Origin: Polyporus tsugae | Taxonomy: Eukaryota; Basidiomycota; Agaricomycetes; Polyporales; Polyporaceae | DNA length: 64,000 nucleotides | Assembly (NCBI GenBank): GCA_024305745.1 | Contig: JAHRBS010000006.1 | Location: 2,172,501 to 2,236,500, forward strand | Direction: 5' to 3' | Shown: piece by piece, positions 25,019-36,729 of the stretch | Layout of the letters: each line of letters begins with the position of its first letter | Position numbering within the stretch: the stretch's first letter is position 1 | The notes under the pieces: model-generated | Told to the model about the DNA's origin: nothing | The model's input: the letters and a program-made list of their open reading frames with translations, nothing else | The model's database searches: none | Translations under genes and position numbers: made by a program

Positions 25019-25813
25019 GTGGGTCGATGCCCATTGGTCTGTCAGGAGGATGATACCCAGATTCTGGATTAACGTACTAGTTTGCAATGGATCATCTTTT
25101 GGATTTCTAACTTCGTGTGACCTGTGGAGCGCAGCGAGTAGCTCGATGCCAACGTTGCCCGTTTATGTCCTGGATGGATTGAATAGCGGCTGAACTAGAT
25201 GTGCAGCTGAGCTATAGCAACCGCGCGCTGTAGGTGATGCGGCAGCCGACAATAGCTGCGCTTTCCGGTAATAGTAAATGCGTGTCCAAAGAAGCCAAGA
25301 TTGCAATCTTACAGGTTTATATCGTCCCCATCGTTCGAGAATTGCCAGCAGTGAACCTCTCGAGGAAATGGTCAACAGTGAGCACGCCTATTTGCTCAAG
25401 GTACTTACTTGTTGCCAGACACGAAGGCAACTTGAAGTCGTAACGTTATTATAACTAACTATGTAGTTTCAATTTGCCTTCCTAAGCCAGTGCTCGCCCG
25501 GGCCGGTGCAGTGCGACGTGCGTCTCCGAGTCTCCCCGATTTCCATGGCGCGTGGCGTAGACGCCTATCGGGACTTTCCGAGTCAGTCTGCATCCCCAGC
25601 TGCAGCCTGCATCCACTGGCATCCGATACGCTTTGACTAAGTTCAAACAATTTTCGCGATCCACTCGTCTCCAGCTTCTGCAGCGCTGAACAAACCGCCC
25701 AAACCCCTGGGGATGCTTTCTTTGAAATCTCAGCCTATGGGGTGAGGACCTCCGAGTCGGCGGTGAGTCTGAATCACCTGCTCATCTGCCTTCGTCGCAA
25801 TTGAACCTAGTAG
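25019..25813. other. Intergenic; N-terminal laccase exons not found
   Basis: If the laccase relic downstream were complete, its signal peptide and first exons should lie here. I find no recognisable laccase N-terminus, which supports 5' truncation or heavy decay. Confidence 0.55.
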
Positions 25814-26960
25814 CATTTCCACAGTATTCATCAAGAATATACCAACTGGGAGGATGGTGCCTGTGTGAACCAGTGCCCCTGATTGCGACAGGTAACTCGT
25901 TCGTGTATGGGTTTACGTGCCTCGATCAGGCGGGCACATTCTGGTACCACAGCCAGCTGTCCACTGAATGTTGTAATGGCCTTTGGGGGCCTATGGTCGT
26001 CTATGGCCTCAACGATCATCGTCCGGGTTTATATGATTTTGACGATGGTGAGAGTACCCTTTTGCCGTCCTCGCTACCCCCTGCTCATAATGATGCAGAG
26101 TCTACGGTCATCACCCTGTCCGACTGGTATGACACGGCCGCCAAGCCTGGCTCCGCTTTCTCATGAGGTCCACCCAGGTACTTCCTGCCACGGTCTACTG
26201 ATGGTACTTCAGGCTTGGGTCCGACTCTGTCCTCATAAATGGCCTCGGCCGTTTCACCGGCGGTGACTCTATCGATCTCGCCTTCTTCTCGGTCACCCAA
26301 TGCAAGCGTTATCGCTTCCGGCTCGTCTCCATATTGTGCGACCCAAGCCTTACCTTCTCCATCGACGGCCACAGCATGACCATCATCGAGGTCGATGCTG
26401 TCAACCACGAGCCGCTGGCAGTCGACTCCACCCAGATATTTTCTGGTCGGCGTTGCTCGTTCGTCCTCACGGCGGACCAGGATATTGGCAACTACTGGAT
26501 TCGTGCGCTCCCCAGCGGCGGTACCGCGACTTCGACGGCGGCATCAACTGCCATTCTCCGCTACGATGACGCGGCCGACATCGAGCCCAGCACGAGTCAG
26601 ACGACCAGCACCGCACCCTTCTCCGAGACGGACCTCGTGCCCCTCGACCGCGCGGCCGCTCCCAGCGACCCGAGCCCCGGCGGCGTCGACTACGCGCTTG
26701 ACCTCGACTTCTCGCTCAACGGTACGAAGTTCTTCATCAACGGTGCGACATACATGCCGACCTCCGTTCCCGTCCTCCTCCGCCTGTAGACGAACAATCC
26801 GGGACCGTGGTTCCTCCACTGTCACATCGATTTCCATCTGGAGGCCGGCTTCGCGGTCGTCTTCGCTGTGGACACGAACACGATGTCTTCATTCACCACG
26901 CCCCACGCCTGGAAGGACCTCCGCCCGACATACAACGCGCTCAGCAGCGACGATCTCTGA
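25814..26960 (+). pseudogene. Decayed laccase (multicopper oxidase) relic
   Basis: Clear laccase segments in order but broken in several ways. The copper motif HWHG appears as HFHS (25814), followed by [14 protein letters not shown] 2-nt frame change follows (about 25872-25883), after which [10 protein letters not shown] and AGTFWYHSQ continue. In the latter the copper-ligand His of WYHSH has become Gln. The middle domain ([45 protein letters not shown]) is readable to a TAG at 26787-26789. The next codons read [20 protein letters not shown], so roughly 85-90 residues that normally lie between are gone, including the HPFHLHGH copper motif. A stop at 26958-26960 ends the frame. Lignin- or phenol-oxidising activity is not possible from this copy. 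Confidence 0.93.
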
Positions 26961-27446
26961 CGTAAGGTCTAGCTCTGCATTCAACGTCGAGCCTGATCCA
27001 GAGGTTGATTGGGATAGGAGTCCCGGCCTTCGTTCTTCTTTTCGTTTTCGTTTTCGTCTATCACCAACATAAGGAGGATATACTTGTAGGTCGCCGGACT
27101 CGATACATACTTATCTACCATGGCGTCTTCTATGGATCTGTCATTACTCAAGCCTTGAGCTTGGATTTTCGTTTCCAAAAGTATATCCGGGGCGGATTCG
27201 TGGCAATGCCCTCTTGCCCTGGGGCGGCGTTGAACATTCTGGTAAGCGCGACACACACCACTCTGACTCGCGCAGCGATCATGACATTGAAATCTCTCTC
27301 TATACGAATGATAATTCCCTAAAATACATGAATTGGATCGGACTATTGAAACAGATACTTGGCACTCAGCGAAGCTCGCTTTTCATCCCAAGGTAATAGC
27401 AAAAAAAACGAGGCTACAAATCAGTCCATACCACGCTAACTGGACA
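26961..27446. other. Intergenic between convergent genes
   Basis: Space between the 3' ends of the laccase relic (+) and the DUF6697-like gene (-). A pyrimidine-rich run (TTCTTTTCGTTTTCGTTTTCG) at about 27031-27055 may be part of a 3' end. Nothing else was recognised. Confidence 0.5.
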
Positions 27447-29176
27447 CTAGATCCCGCAGCAGTGTCCCTCCTCGAGCGGAAGACCTGTTGCCTGGCACAG
27501 CAACTCGTCGTCATACTCGATGCACTTCATCCTCCACACGTAAAGCTTCTGCATGACATGGGAAGCTGGTCAGGGCCGACCTTCGAGGGACACGACACAG
27601 AAAGTCGACCGCTCACCTCCTCTCCCTTCTCATACGCTCTTACGATGTCTTCCGCGTCGAGGTTCTTGCCATATGTTCGGTTCTGGAGGAGGCGACGCCG
27701 GATCGGCTCAAACTTCTTCTGCTTCAAGATGTTGTTCGCCCAAAACGTCTTTGTCTAGAATGCATGGTCAGCGCACATCGCTGGAAAGACATCGCCGGAA
27801 GCTGGTAAGGACGTACCCCGCGCGGCAATGACTGAAACTCGTCCGGCGAGAGGGCATCCATCTGCCGAAGCTTATACTCGCCCATGTACTTGTACTTGCC
27901 GGGGGAGATGCCGACGAGGACCTCGTACGTCATCGATAGCGTCCGGTCCAATATTGCGGAGAAGAACAGTCCTGGCATGCCCTGCTCCGCAGGTGCGTAG
28001 GGGTGCTGCTTGCGGTGCGGGAACAGGTAGTCCGTTCCATCGCGGCCGCGCACGACGGTGCCGTTTCCGCTGCAACGGAGTCTCTTGCCGAGCGTTTGGC
28101 GATCGTCGGTCGCCTCGAGATACTCTTCGGCGACGATGCCGTGGTCGAACGGTGCTATGTTCGCTGTCCGTGCTTCTAAAGTCGACGTTGGAGAAGAGCT
28201 CCGGGAGGTCTGGTAGAGAAATATTGCGGGTAAGTGTGAGTAACGGATGGTGGTACTGTGACGTACCTGTACATGGATGATGTAGTCTTCGGCTTGATCG
28301 GTGCTCGACTCTGACTCTGGCTCCGAGTCTTCGACTGGGTCTGACCGTTGGTATGGACTTACGAGGTCGTAAGTACGGGAACTGGGCCCAAAGATGCCGC
28401 CGCGTGACGAGCTAGCTACTGAGGGCGTAACTGGCACCGGAGCGGGTTCAGGAGGACGGGGGAAGTTGAGAGACTGGTCGCGGCCGACAGGAGGTTTCTC
28501 CGCGTCATCTTTGGCACCGTCGGCGCTGCGGACCTCGGCTACGCTTGAAGGTCAGAACATTCATTTTAAGACATAGATTTGAGGACCTCACCTGCAGCAC
28601 TGTGTCCTCTGGAGTTATCGACGGCATGGTCGCCGCTGCTCGACGGACGAGGTTGTATTACCTCCGAGCTGAGCTTGCGCCTCTTGGATTCCGGACTACC
28701 CGATTCGAGCAAGGGATCGTCGTGAATGCGGTCCGGTTCACTCCGCTTTTTCTGGATTGGCTGTCGCCATCGGTGAGAACGGGTGAGAAAGCGTGAGCAC
28801 ATCGACCAACACAGACCTTCAAGTCGTTGGAATTCGAAGAGTGGCCATTTGGTCGCATGATTTCGCAATCCCGACCTTCGACCCTGCCGTGCCCTTTTCT
28901 GTCGTATGTCTTCACATGGCTCGAGTGAGAAGTGCAGAAGACGAAGGACGAGCTCGACACGAATGGACTTACACTCAGATCAGCCGCAGGCCTGGGGCCG
29001 GGTACGTTCCTCGAAGGCGTCTGCTGCTTGTCGACTATTTCCCGTAGGTGGTTGACTTGAGCTTCAAGGTCGATGTTCTGCGCCTCCAACTCCTGTATTC
29101 TTTCTCCCTTCTCTTGAAGACGGCGCTTGTGGACGTCTAACTGGATCTCGAGCAGCCGGACCCCATCGCTTGACAT
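27447..29176 (-). CDS. Coiled-coil protein with DUF6697-like C-terminal domain
   Basis: Predicted 477-aa protein of unknown function. Exons on the minus strand: 28817-29176, 28592-28760, 28267-28538, 27817-28209, 27617-27754 and 27447-27548; the total is divisible by three. Residues ~5-50 form a coiled coil (LQEKGERIQELEAQNIDLEA). A basic, nuclear-signal-like stretch follows (PIQKKRS, SKRRKLSS), then a Ser/Pro/acidic linker. The C-terminal globular region (PGLFFSAILD, GKYKYMGEYKLRQM, TKTFWANNILKQKKFEPIRR) resembles the basidiomycete domain DUF6697. It ends LPLEEGHCCGI. An in-frame ATG at 29221 would add 15 residues. Its presumed promoter is only about 106 bp before it meets the Tc1/mariner terminal repeat at 29283. 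Domain assignment is from memory of the family and is moderate. Confidence 0.75.
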
Positions 29177-29282
29177 GTTGAACGCCAAGTTGGTAAGAAT
29201 GTTGAATGCTGGCGACCGCAAGGTTCCTTTTATCTGGGCCGGCTAGTGTACGGAAAAGACAAAATGAGGCCGAGGAATGAAT

Positions 29283-29310
29283 TACAGCAAAGAGCGAATT
29301 GATACGGAAA
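29283..29310 (+). repeat. Left terminal inverted repeat of the Tc1/mariner element
   Basis: Begins with the TA target dinucleotide and matches the reverse complement of 37664-37691 at all 28 positions. Confidence 0.95.
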
Positions 29311-29479
29311 GCTGATTTTTGATTTCCTCGGCGCTCATGAAGGCGCCTGAGTCGCAAGCCCGCCCGCGATGACGCGCGATACTTGCGCGCCCGTGCGCCT
29401 AACTCGCGCGTCGCGCGGCCTTGAACGCAAACGCAGACAGCCTCTTTTTTGGCTCGTTTCTTGTACAATACAACACTCC

Positions 29480-29771
29480 CTACATGTAACCTGAAGCCCT
29501 GAAGTACCCTGCAGCATCCTCCGGGGTGATAGTGTGGCATGCATCGCTAATGTCCGACACACCATGTGGTTCTCCGTTCCAACGACGTCTGAGTACTGAT
29601 TTGACTTTCGCGAAAGCCATCTCGATCGGATTGAAGTCGGGTGAGTATGGAGGCAAGAATACAAGCTTGCACCCTGAAAAATACTGTCATTGTGATGGCG
29701 ACGAGTATCATATGTTAGTACTCACAAGCCTGGTCTTCGACAAGCTCACAGACAGCTTCCGAGTGATGAAT
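29480..29771 (-). pseudogene. C-terminal part of the split mariner transposase
   Basis: Minus-strand exons 29726-29764 and 29480-29673 read HSEAVCELVEDQA, then CKLVFLPPYSPDFNPIEMAF, and end in GYFRASGYM-stop. YSPDFNPIE carries the last acidic residue of the DDE catalytic triad. The fragment begins exactly at the tnp2 insertion point inside the NIH-HSE stretch. Its N-terminal partner lies 7 kb away at 36778-37560. With the nested element removed, the four coding pieces total 963 nt (320 codons plus stop), so the gene was apparently intact when it was hit. Confidence 0.92.
29765..29771. repeat. Target-site duplication, left copy (GATGAAT)
   Basis: Identical to 36778-36784. It directly abuts the CCCAGT terminus of the tnp2 element and corresponds to ATTCATC within the mariner transposase coding strand (codons for I-H). 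Confidence 0.9.
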
Positions 29772-30178
29772 CCCAGTCAAAACACCTTCGAGAACCGCCG
29801 AGATCTGTAGAGAAAAGGATTGATGCACGTTTTTCTCGAGTGATCTTGTAGGTTTTGATGAAACTGGGACAAACTCATGAAGGGCTCCGTGAAAGCGCCA
29901 GATATTTTGATGGGTGCAACGCGATCTCGACCAGACTCGACGGAAATCCGCCAATCACAGCTGCCCCACCCCCTGCGCTGCTCACGTGCACTGTCAAAAA
30001 CGTTGGGAATCCATCGAAATGATATAGCATGGGGCACGGAAGCCTGTGGATACTGGATACAGCTACCATGATACATCATGTACGCTACTATACGCCTCCC
30101 TCCGAGCATACGAGTATCAGACAAACCACATCAATATCAAGGCTTGCGCACTCCTACATGATTGACCGAAGATACACG

Positions 30179-32628
30179 CTATCCGGTGCGCTCCTTCACT
30201 GCATTTTCCTTCCTCTGTTTGATGACAAGTTAGTGTTGCAAGCTCGAGACGATGACCTGAAACCACGCTTACCTCGCGCCGGGCCATGGATACCTCCTCC
30301 TGGTACGCCTGGTGGAAGTGCAGTGTGAGCGGGAAAACAGTCATCAATGTGAATCACAGGATACAGACCTTGAGTTGCTCGGGTAAGAGCTTGGAGAACA
30401 GCGTCTGGCACTCCGTAAGTAAAATGGCCTTGTTTTCATTGATCCGGTCGCGCATGTGGAAGCTCCTGGATACCGGACTTATCAGGGGGTACGCCAGCAG
30501 CTAGGGAACACAATACTCACTGTACGCTAATGGTATCTGCATTATACTTGTCAGTTGCCTTGACAGTACCACGACGACGGCCTTGCTGAGCAGCGGAGAT
30601 GGTCGATGTGTTGGCGGCAGACTCAGGGGCACCGTTTACGGCATGGTCAAGAGCTGGCGTGTCCTGGTGCTGTGACAGCTCTGCTGCAGCTGGCGGCTGC
30701 GATGTCGAGGGCATCGTGGATGATGACAACTGCTCGGAAGCAGCCGGACCTTCTCGCTTGGCTATCTGCTGTCTTGGAGGACGGGTTGTGATGGTACTAT
30801 GCGCAAACAGGTCAGTACGTGCAACTCAGGTTGTGATAACACTTACAATGGCTTGGGAATAGGGATTTGCGGAAGGACAGCGCCAGCTTGAATGCGATCG
30901 GACTGGGAGGTAGGAGTGGCGGGGGTGCGTAAGTTAGGTTGACTTGACGGTGTTGTTACCTCAATGGTAACCGCATTCTGTGTGGGAGATAGGTGGAGTG
31001 GGGAAATGGATTGAGACAATCGGAGCAGCATGCTTACCTGGACATCGTCCATATGGATCTGGGGTGTGGGCCCGGCGGGTGTCCCCACTGCGCGAGAGGT
31101 TGCGGCAATCGAGTCGGCAAGAATAGGCTCACCGAGGTTGGCCAGGTCGCTGCTTGCATCGTGCACGAGTAGCCCAGCCTGGAGAGGAGATGACAGGGCA
31201 GCGGGAGAATTGATGGCGATAGATGTTGCAGCAGATGGTGCGCTGGCGACTAATGCAGTGGCAGAGGCGGCACCATCTGGTTTGTCATCTTCAAATGCGT
31301 AGAGGCCAATGCCAGAGTCAAGCAGGGGATGGATAGATAGGTTTGAGGACGGGGTGGATGGGGATGGTGGAGAAGGGGACAATGGAGCGTGGTGGGACAA
31401 TGGTGAGTCGGAAGCTGTCCTAGGCGTCTTCTTCGCACGAGTGGCCTCCGAGTCCGACAAGACACTTTCAGAGCGAGGGCGCTTTGCCGCCTCGCTACCT
31501 TGGCCGCCCTCGCTCCCTTCTGCATCTTTCAACTTCCGTTTCTTATTTACGTGCGACCCCGCGAAACCCGAGTATGCATGGGTGATTAGCTCGTTGATCT
31601 TCCATCGCCCACCCTCGCAGTTCAGAAGAAAGGGGAAATGGTGCCCGAGAACATTGTGGATGTAGGCATGAGCCTCGTGTCCGAGCTTGTCCGGTCCATA
31701 CCAGGGAGTGGAAACACGATGTAAGCATATCGCGTATGGACTGGGTGACATACCCTGATATCACCTCTCCCATTTCATCCTTGACCCACAGCTGCCCTAT
31801 ATTTTTATCACTCTTGTGTTGCCCGGTCTTCTTTCCTTGCGGAATGGTACGTCCATTGTAGTTCTTCTTAGACCAGAACTTGAGACGTACACCCTGGGGT
31901 GGAGCAGCCGGGGCGACAGGATAACCCATGCCGAGACCCAGGATGACCTTGCCGCTGCAGGTACACGCCGATTGGTGTCCTTTCGGACCTGACAGGTCCT
32001 CCTTTGCAGGGTTTTGCATACTGTCGAAGCCGAGGAGGAAGGGTATCTTCGCAACCATGTAATTGAAGGCCTGCCTAGTTGTGATTGAAGATAAGTCCGA
32101 TGACAATTTATTCCGTTGCCCGTTGAGAAACAGCTTACTTCTGTCCTGTTAACTCGCCTTGCAGGAACTGTATCTGTCTGGAAAGGGCCTCGATCTTCTG
32201 TATAGTGGCGATGTATGCACCATTTTGGCTCCGTGTTAGCAATTCATGGGGAGCCGCTGCGAGACAAGAGAGCTGGCGGTGGGTGCCAGTGTGAGCAAAT
32301 TCCAGCCTCGGTTGTAAGGCGACTACTGACGTGGATGGTCCCATCTCCAGCAAAACCTAGGAAGCCAGTGCCTGCTTCCATTGTGGTGCCTCCAAGCATT
32401 GGTGAGTGGCCGAGCAAAGCTTGGTAGTGAACCGAAAATATTAATCACAACATATCGGGCTAGAATCCAGGCAATCGGAGGCTTACACGCGAGCTGTGGG
32501 GTGGGTGTTGGTGCCCCAGAGATGTTTCCAGGTCCAGATATGATAGGGAAGCCTCGGGCTCCAGTGGAGGTCATCGGTGTGGTGAAGGGGTCGTATTGGC
32601 GGGGGGTATGTGGGTTGAAGTCGTCCAT
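30179..32628 (-). pseudogene. Accessory protein gene of the tnp2 element (frameshifted)
   Basis: Second gene of the element, transcribed in the same direction as the transposase and downstream of it. It starts MDDFNPHTPRQYDPF, with a Gly/Pro-rich N-terminus over several short exons (SPMLGGTTMEAGTGFLGF; AYIATIQKIEALSRQIQFL, a short coiled coil). The core reads QAFNYMVAKIPFLLGFD, GVRLKFWSKKNYNGR and VISGYVTQSIRD. After a one-base frame change at about 31690-31760 it continues YGPDKLGHEAHAYIHN and FPFLLNCEGGRWKINELI. A long Ser/Pro-rich segment with a basic KKRKLKD motif follows, then RDRINENKAILLTECQTLF and a C-terminal KENAVKERTG-stop. Similar companion proteins occur beside tnp2 genes in other Agaricomycetes, as I recall; their function is unknown. 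Whether the frame change is a mutation or a missed intron is not certain. Confidence 0.7.
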
Positions 32629-32982
32629 GAGAGGGGTTTGGAGGTTGGGTATAAGAGATTGTAATATATATAAAAGAGCGAGAGGGAGAGGAATAGAATG
32701 AACGTGTAGTGTAGCAATATGTGGGCTTAGGAGACAAGCTGTAAACTAGGTGAGGCGCAATGGAGTGAGTTGGTGAAGCACTCACAACAACCACATATGG
32801 CAGGAGCAATATCGGACTTGGAACTGGTTGTGTTAACACTTCTCATCATCGCATCTCCTACTGTCACTTCCTCTTGGATAAGCTATCCTGACAATGACTT
32901 CATGATTCATCAGACGAGTTTATGCAAAAATGCTCAGTATAAAACTACTGTAACGGTATGGATATTGATACAGTGTAAGGAC

Positions 32983-35900
32983 TTATTCTAATTCATCCTC
33001 AACACCATCATTATCCTCGTCATCGGGCTCATCCATACCTCCTAAGTGGCCGATATCAACCCCAATCTTATCTACAGCAAAGTAAACAATACAACTTGGG
33101 TCTGAGGCATCCGGGTGAGGAAGATCTGATGGCACCATAGCTACACAGGCCTCAATGGACTTGACATCAATCACCGCAAGTGCACGATTGGTGTCTGGCT
33201 TGCAGCAAGCCCAAACGACCCCCGACGAGCCTGGAAGAGATGTTTGTTGGAAGGTCCATATTTTGACACGACCGCGAGTGTTCGAGTTCCGTCTGTGAGC
33301 TTGCATTGGAAGTAGTACTGCACTTCTGCATATTCATAATGAGCAGAAGAGCATGAGCCCTCTGGTTTGTACTGGAATGCCTTAGTGACAAGCTCTATGT
33401 CTGTGAAATAGTATATGGATGACATACTTTCACATTTCGAGCAATTCTTGTCATATTGTTTGCGAGTTCTTTCCACGCTGATCGACAAATCTGGCCATTG
33501 GGAAGGCGGCATCGCGCCCACTTCTGGATGCAGCACTGCATCTCCTTGACCCAAATTGAACGCGCCAGCACCGTCCCAACTGCATTCTCAATGTAGCGCA
33601 TGATGAGAACGTCCTCGTGGTCCTCTATGCTCCTCGGGCCAGGCTGATGAGGATGAAGCAAGGTGAACCCGTCACCGAGCTCGTGCTTCGGAGCCTGCGA
33701 TGGACGAATAGGGTCAAGCTCGGGAAACATTGCCACCAAAACATTGTTTTGAGCACGATGTAGCGCGCGTTGGGTGAGGTTCTCAAAAGGAAGTGATGGT
33801 TGCTTGATTTCGGAGCCGAGGTCACCGATAATCCTCTCCATAGGGAACTGGGATGTGCTGATAAGGGGGCCGATGCGTGTCGTTTGAGTCGGTGCATGGG
33901 AGAGGGAATGAAGGCACTGTGGCGCAAAATGCATACGGGAAGTCTTGCGCTGCATGTACGAGAGTTCATAGTTGTAGATGAAGTTCGAGATGAGCTCGTG
34001 AGCATGCTCGCGTTGCACTCGGACAGTCTTGGGCTGATACATGATACGGGTGCCCGCAACCAACATACAGAAGTTTTTCCAGTACACATCCGGGAGAACA
34101 CAATATAGCAGACCGGGGGCGAGGCCGTAGATCCAGGTAAGAAATTCCCAGCACTTGTACCCGCTGGAGATCTTCTCCGCAGGGTCCCGAGGAGGGCGGT
34201 CAAAAGACCCTGGTAGATAGTGTTTGGCAGCAGCAACTGCTGCTCCATGCTGAGTCCAGACTTCTGAATCGCGAAGACACGCCCAGTCCCATGTCCCTCG
34301 GTTGTCGCCATTCTTGGTATCGCACTCGATTGTCCCGCGCCAGAGGCTCACAAGGAGACCTGTGAGGTTGAGGCCAAATAGATGCATAATGTCGCCAGGA
34401 AAGACGGAAGGAATGGGGGATGTATGATCGGGATGCAGACCGGAGAAGAGGCTGGGCTTGACAATCCCTGTCTGGAGGCGGCGCGCATAGTAGTTTGATT
34501 GTGAAGTCGCCTTACGAAGGTACTGAAGATCCCTGTAATAATCCTCGGCAGATGACATTGGCACATCGGAAGGCTCGTAGTCGTCGGCCTTGCAGCCTTG
34601 TTCGCAATACCCGTCTGGCTTGAGGCAGACAGAGTAATAGTGTGACCCTCCAGGCTTTCGACGACCCGGACGCTTGCAGCGATGGCGGCACCCATTCTTG
34701 CCATGATGAGCGACATAGCCAGTCATGTCCGTGCTACCGACATGATCAGCTTCCCCAAGCAATAGATAGATGTACACTCGGAAGGGAGGTCGAGTAGGGT
34801 CTGATGCGTCCCAAACCATGAACCCCTCGTGTTGCAGAGCGGCGATGTGCTGAAACCCGGAGTAGAGGAAGGACTCGATGGAGTGCGGCTTGTCCGGACC
34901 AGGAACGATCGCGCCAGGGAGGATGTACTTTTGCTTGTACCGCTTGTCCGGTGCGACATCGACGAGAAGCCAGATATATATCCAGCAGTTGGAGGCCTTG
35001 TGTTCGAAGAGCTGTGCACCATCCATCGAGAAGATGACACAGACGTCATCCTTGCCAATGCGCCCCTTGCAGTATGCGTCCCAGAAGTCGGACCCCTCAT
35101 AGATGTCTTCGATCTCATCCAACTTCCCAGCAGTCTTGACCAATCTCTCCAGAATCTCCTCCATCCTGCGCTGTCTGTGCCGCATATCGTGTGCGCCTTC
35201 TGGTGATTGGAAGTGAGATTGGATCTGGGGACCAAGGGGGAACGTAGCAAACTGACGGTGTGGGGTCTTCGAACCAGGCTTGTAGCGATCGTGGGCCGCC
35301 TTGCAGAATGAGCACTTGGTGTCGTTCGCGAATGGACTTGTGAATGCCATGCATGAACCCGGACACATGTCATGCCACAGAGGCCGGACTCCGGTGAGCT
35401 CTGCAATCAGCTTCTGGAGACTGTATAGAGAGGGGATCTCGTCCTCAGGATGACGCTCGAGAATAGTGTTACGGTGCTTGGCGTAGATGTCGTCTGAACC
35501 CTTCATGCCCGACAGGTAGAGTTTTAGAGAGAGTCGCTCGTCCGGAGTGAGAACAGATGGCTCGCGAAGAGGGTTCTGGAGACGATACAGGACCTCCTTG
35601 TCTAGTAGAGAATCCTCAAGTCGCCGATTTGTCCACAGCGCGTTGACAAACTTCTGCGCAGTGTCAATCTCCGAGTAACCTGTCTCTGGTAGCGGGTCGC
35701 AAGCCGTAGAACTCGGTGGATCCTGAATGTGATCGGGAGGCAGTGTGGTAGTATTGGTGCGGCGAGGTGCTGACATGACAGGAGGGGAGTCTACGCCAGA
35801 ACTCGATGTCGCTGTGATGGGGATCTCTGGCGCTCCGTGGCACTCTACACCCTGGAGATCTAGAAAGAGATGGCCATCATCCTGTGGGTTGTATAAAAAA

Positions 35901-36327
35901 TGTTATCCTGGTTCTCCCCATATAAACATAATTGTTACCTGAGCTCCGGAGGAAGATCCCGATGCGGGTCCCCCTACATCCGACTGGTGGGTGTGCATAT
36001 GCTTCGGTGGGGGTTCCTCCCTCTCTTGTCCAGGAGCCAAACCTGACTCGAGATCCTCTTGTTGATCCTCCACTCGAGTGCGCTTGCAACTGGTCTTGCT
36101 TGGTTTCTTGTATGACAGGTGTGGGGGCCGGGAGATACGATCCGCAATCTCTTTCTCCCACACGTCCTCGTGCTAAATCCATGTGTTCTTGGATACAAAG
36201 ACTCTCCCAAACCCAAGACAGCCCTGACATCCACAGAAGTACTTGCCGGGGGGTTGCGGAAGAGACGGAGCCGGGGAGAGCGGCCGAGTCTGTGCCCTGG
36301 ACGAAGATGCAGCGTCGGGGACTTGCA
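32983..36327 (-). pseudogene. tnp2-family transposase (CACTA/CMC type), two lesions
   Basis: Main transposase of the nested element. Minus-strand exons: 35939-36327 (starting MQVPDAASSSRAQ), 33428-35881 and 32983-33380. The first exon has a Cys/His cluster (CGCQGCLG...H) interrupted by an in-frame TAG at 36173-36175. The large second exon is open for over 800 codons and shows tnp2 hallmarks: WHDMCPGSCMAFT and CSFC, DVCVIFSMDGAQLF, HHGKNGCRHRC, FPGDIMHLFGLNLTGLL, LPGSFDRPPRDPAEKISSGY, MERIIGDLGSEIKQ. In the last exon the frame breaks at about 33213 (a run of A one base short), and the tail resumes as LAVIDVKSIEACVAMVP and ends DGVEDELE. A shorter product starting at the internal ATG 35776 would avoid the first stop but not the frameshift. 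Confidence 0.93.
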
Positions 36328-36661
36328 TTCCTAGATGTGGGATCAGTAACTTTCCTAAGTAATATAAATTCTATTGTACCGTAATCGGAGTGAGATGACG
36401 GGCCGGATGCTCGAGCTGCGATGAGGCGACAAGATGGGGAGAAATGTGCATGCCGGCCGAGCGCGAGAGAGCAACTGGATGGTGCGCAGAGCGCACAACA
36501 ATAGCAGGTTCGGAATGCAACCAGATGAATTTGAAACTCGAACTAAAGTACAAGTCGTAGCTATCTGGAGGGATTCCGGGCCATCTCGAGAATGGAGCTG
36601 GATGGAGTTCCATCGAGGACAAGGTCAAGAGCTGTTGATGGCGGTCGTGTGGAAAAGGTAC

Positions 36662-36729
36662 ATTAGGCGCCTGCTTCGCATTCATTCCGACAGATTCCGA
36701 CTGTTCTCCACCAATTACAGGCGCCTAAT
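36662..36729. repeat. Subterminal hairpin inside the tnp2 element
   Basis: ATTAGGCGCCTG (36662-36673) and its exact inverse CAGGCGCCTAAT (36718-36729) lie about 50-115 bp inside the right end. GGCGCC is itself palindromic. Subterminal repeats bind the transposase in CACTA elements; that role here is inference. Confidence 0.6.

Noticed and set aside
26395..27072. 225-codon frame overlapping the laccase relic
   Set aside because: It is a shifted frame of the laccase sequence, S/R/P-rich, without any motif.
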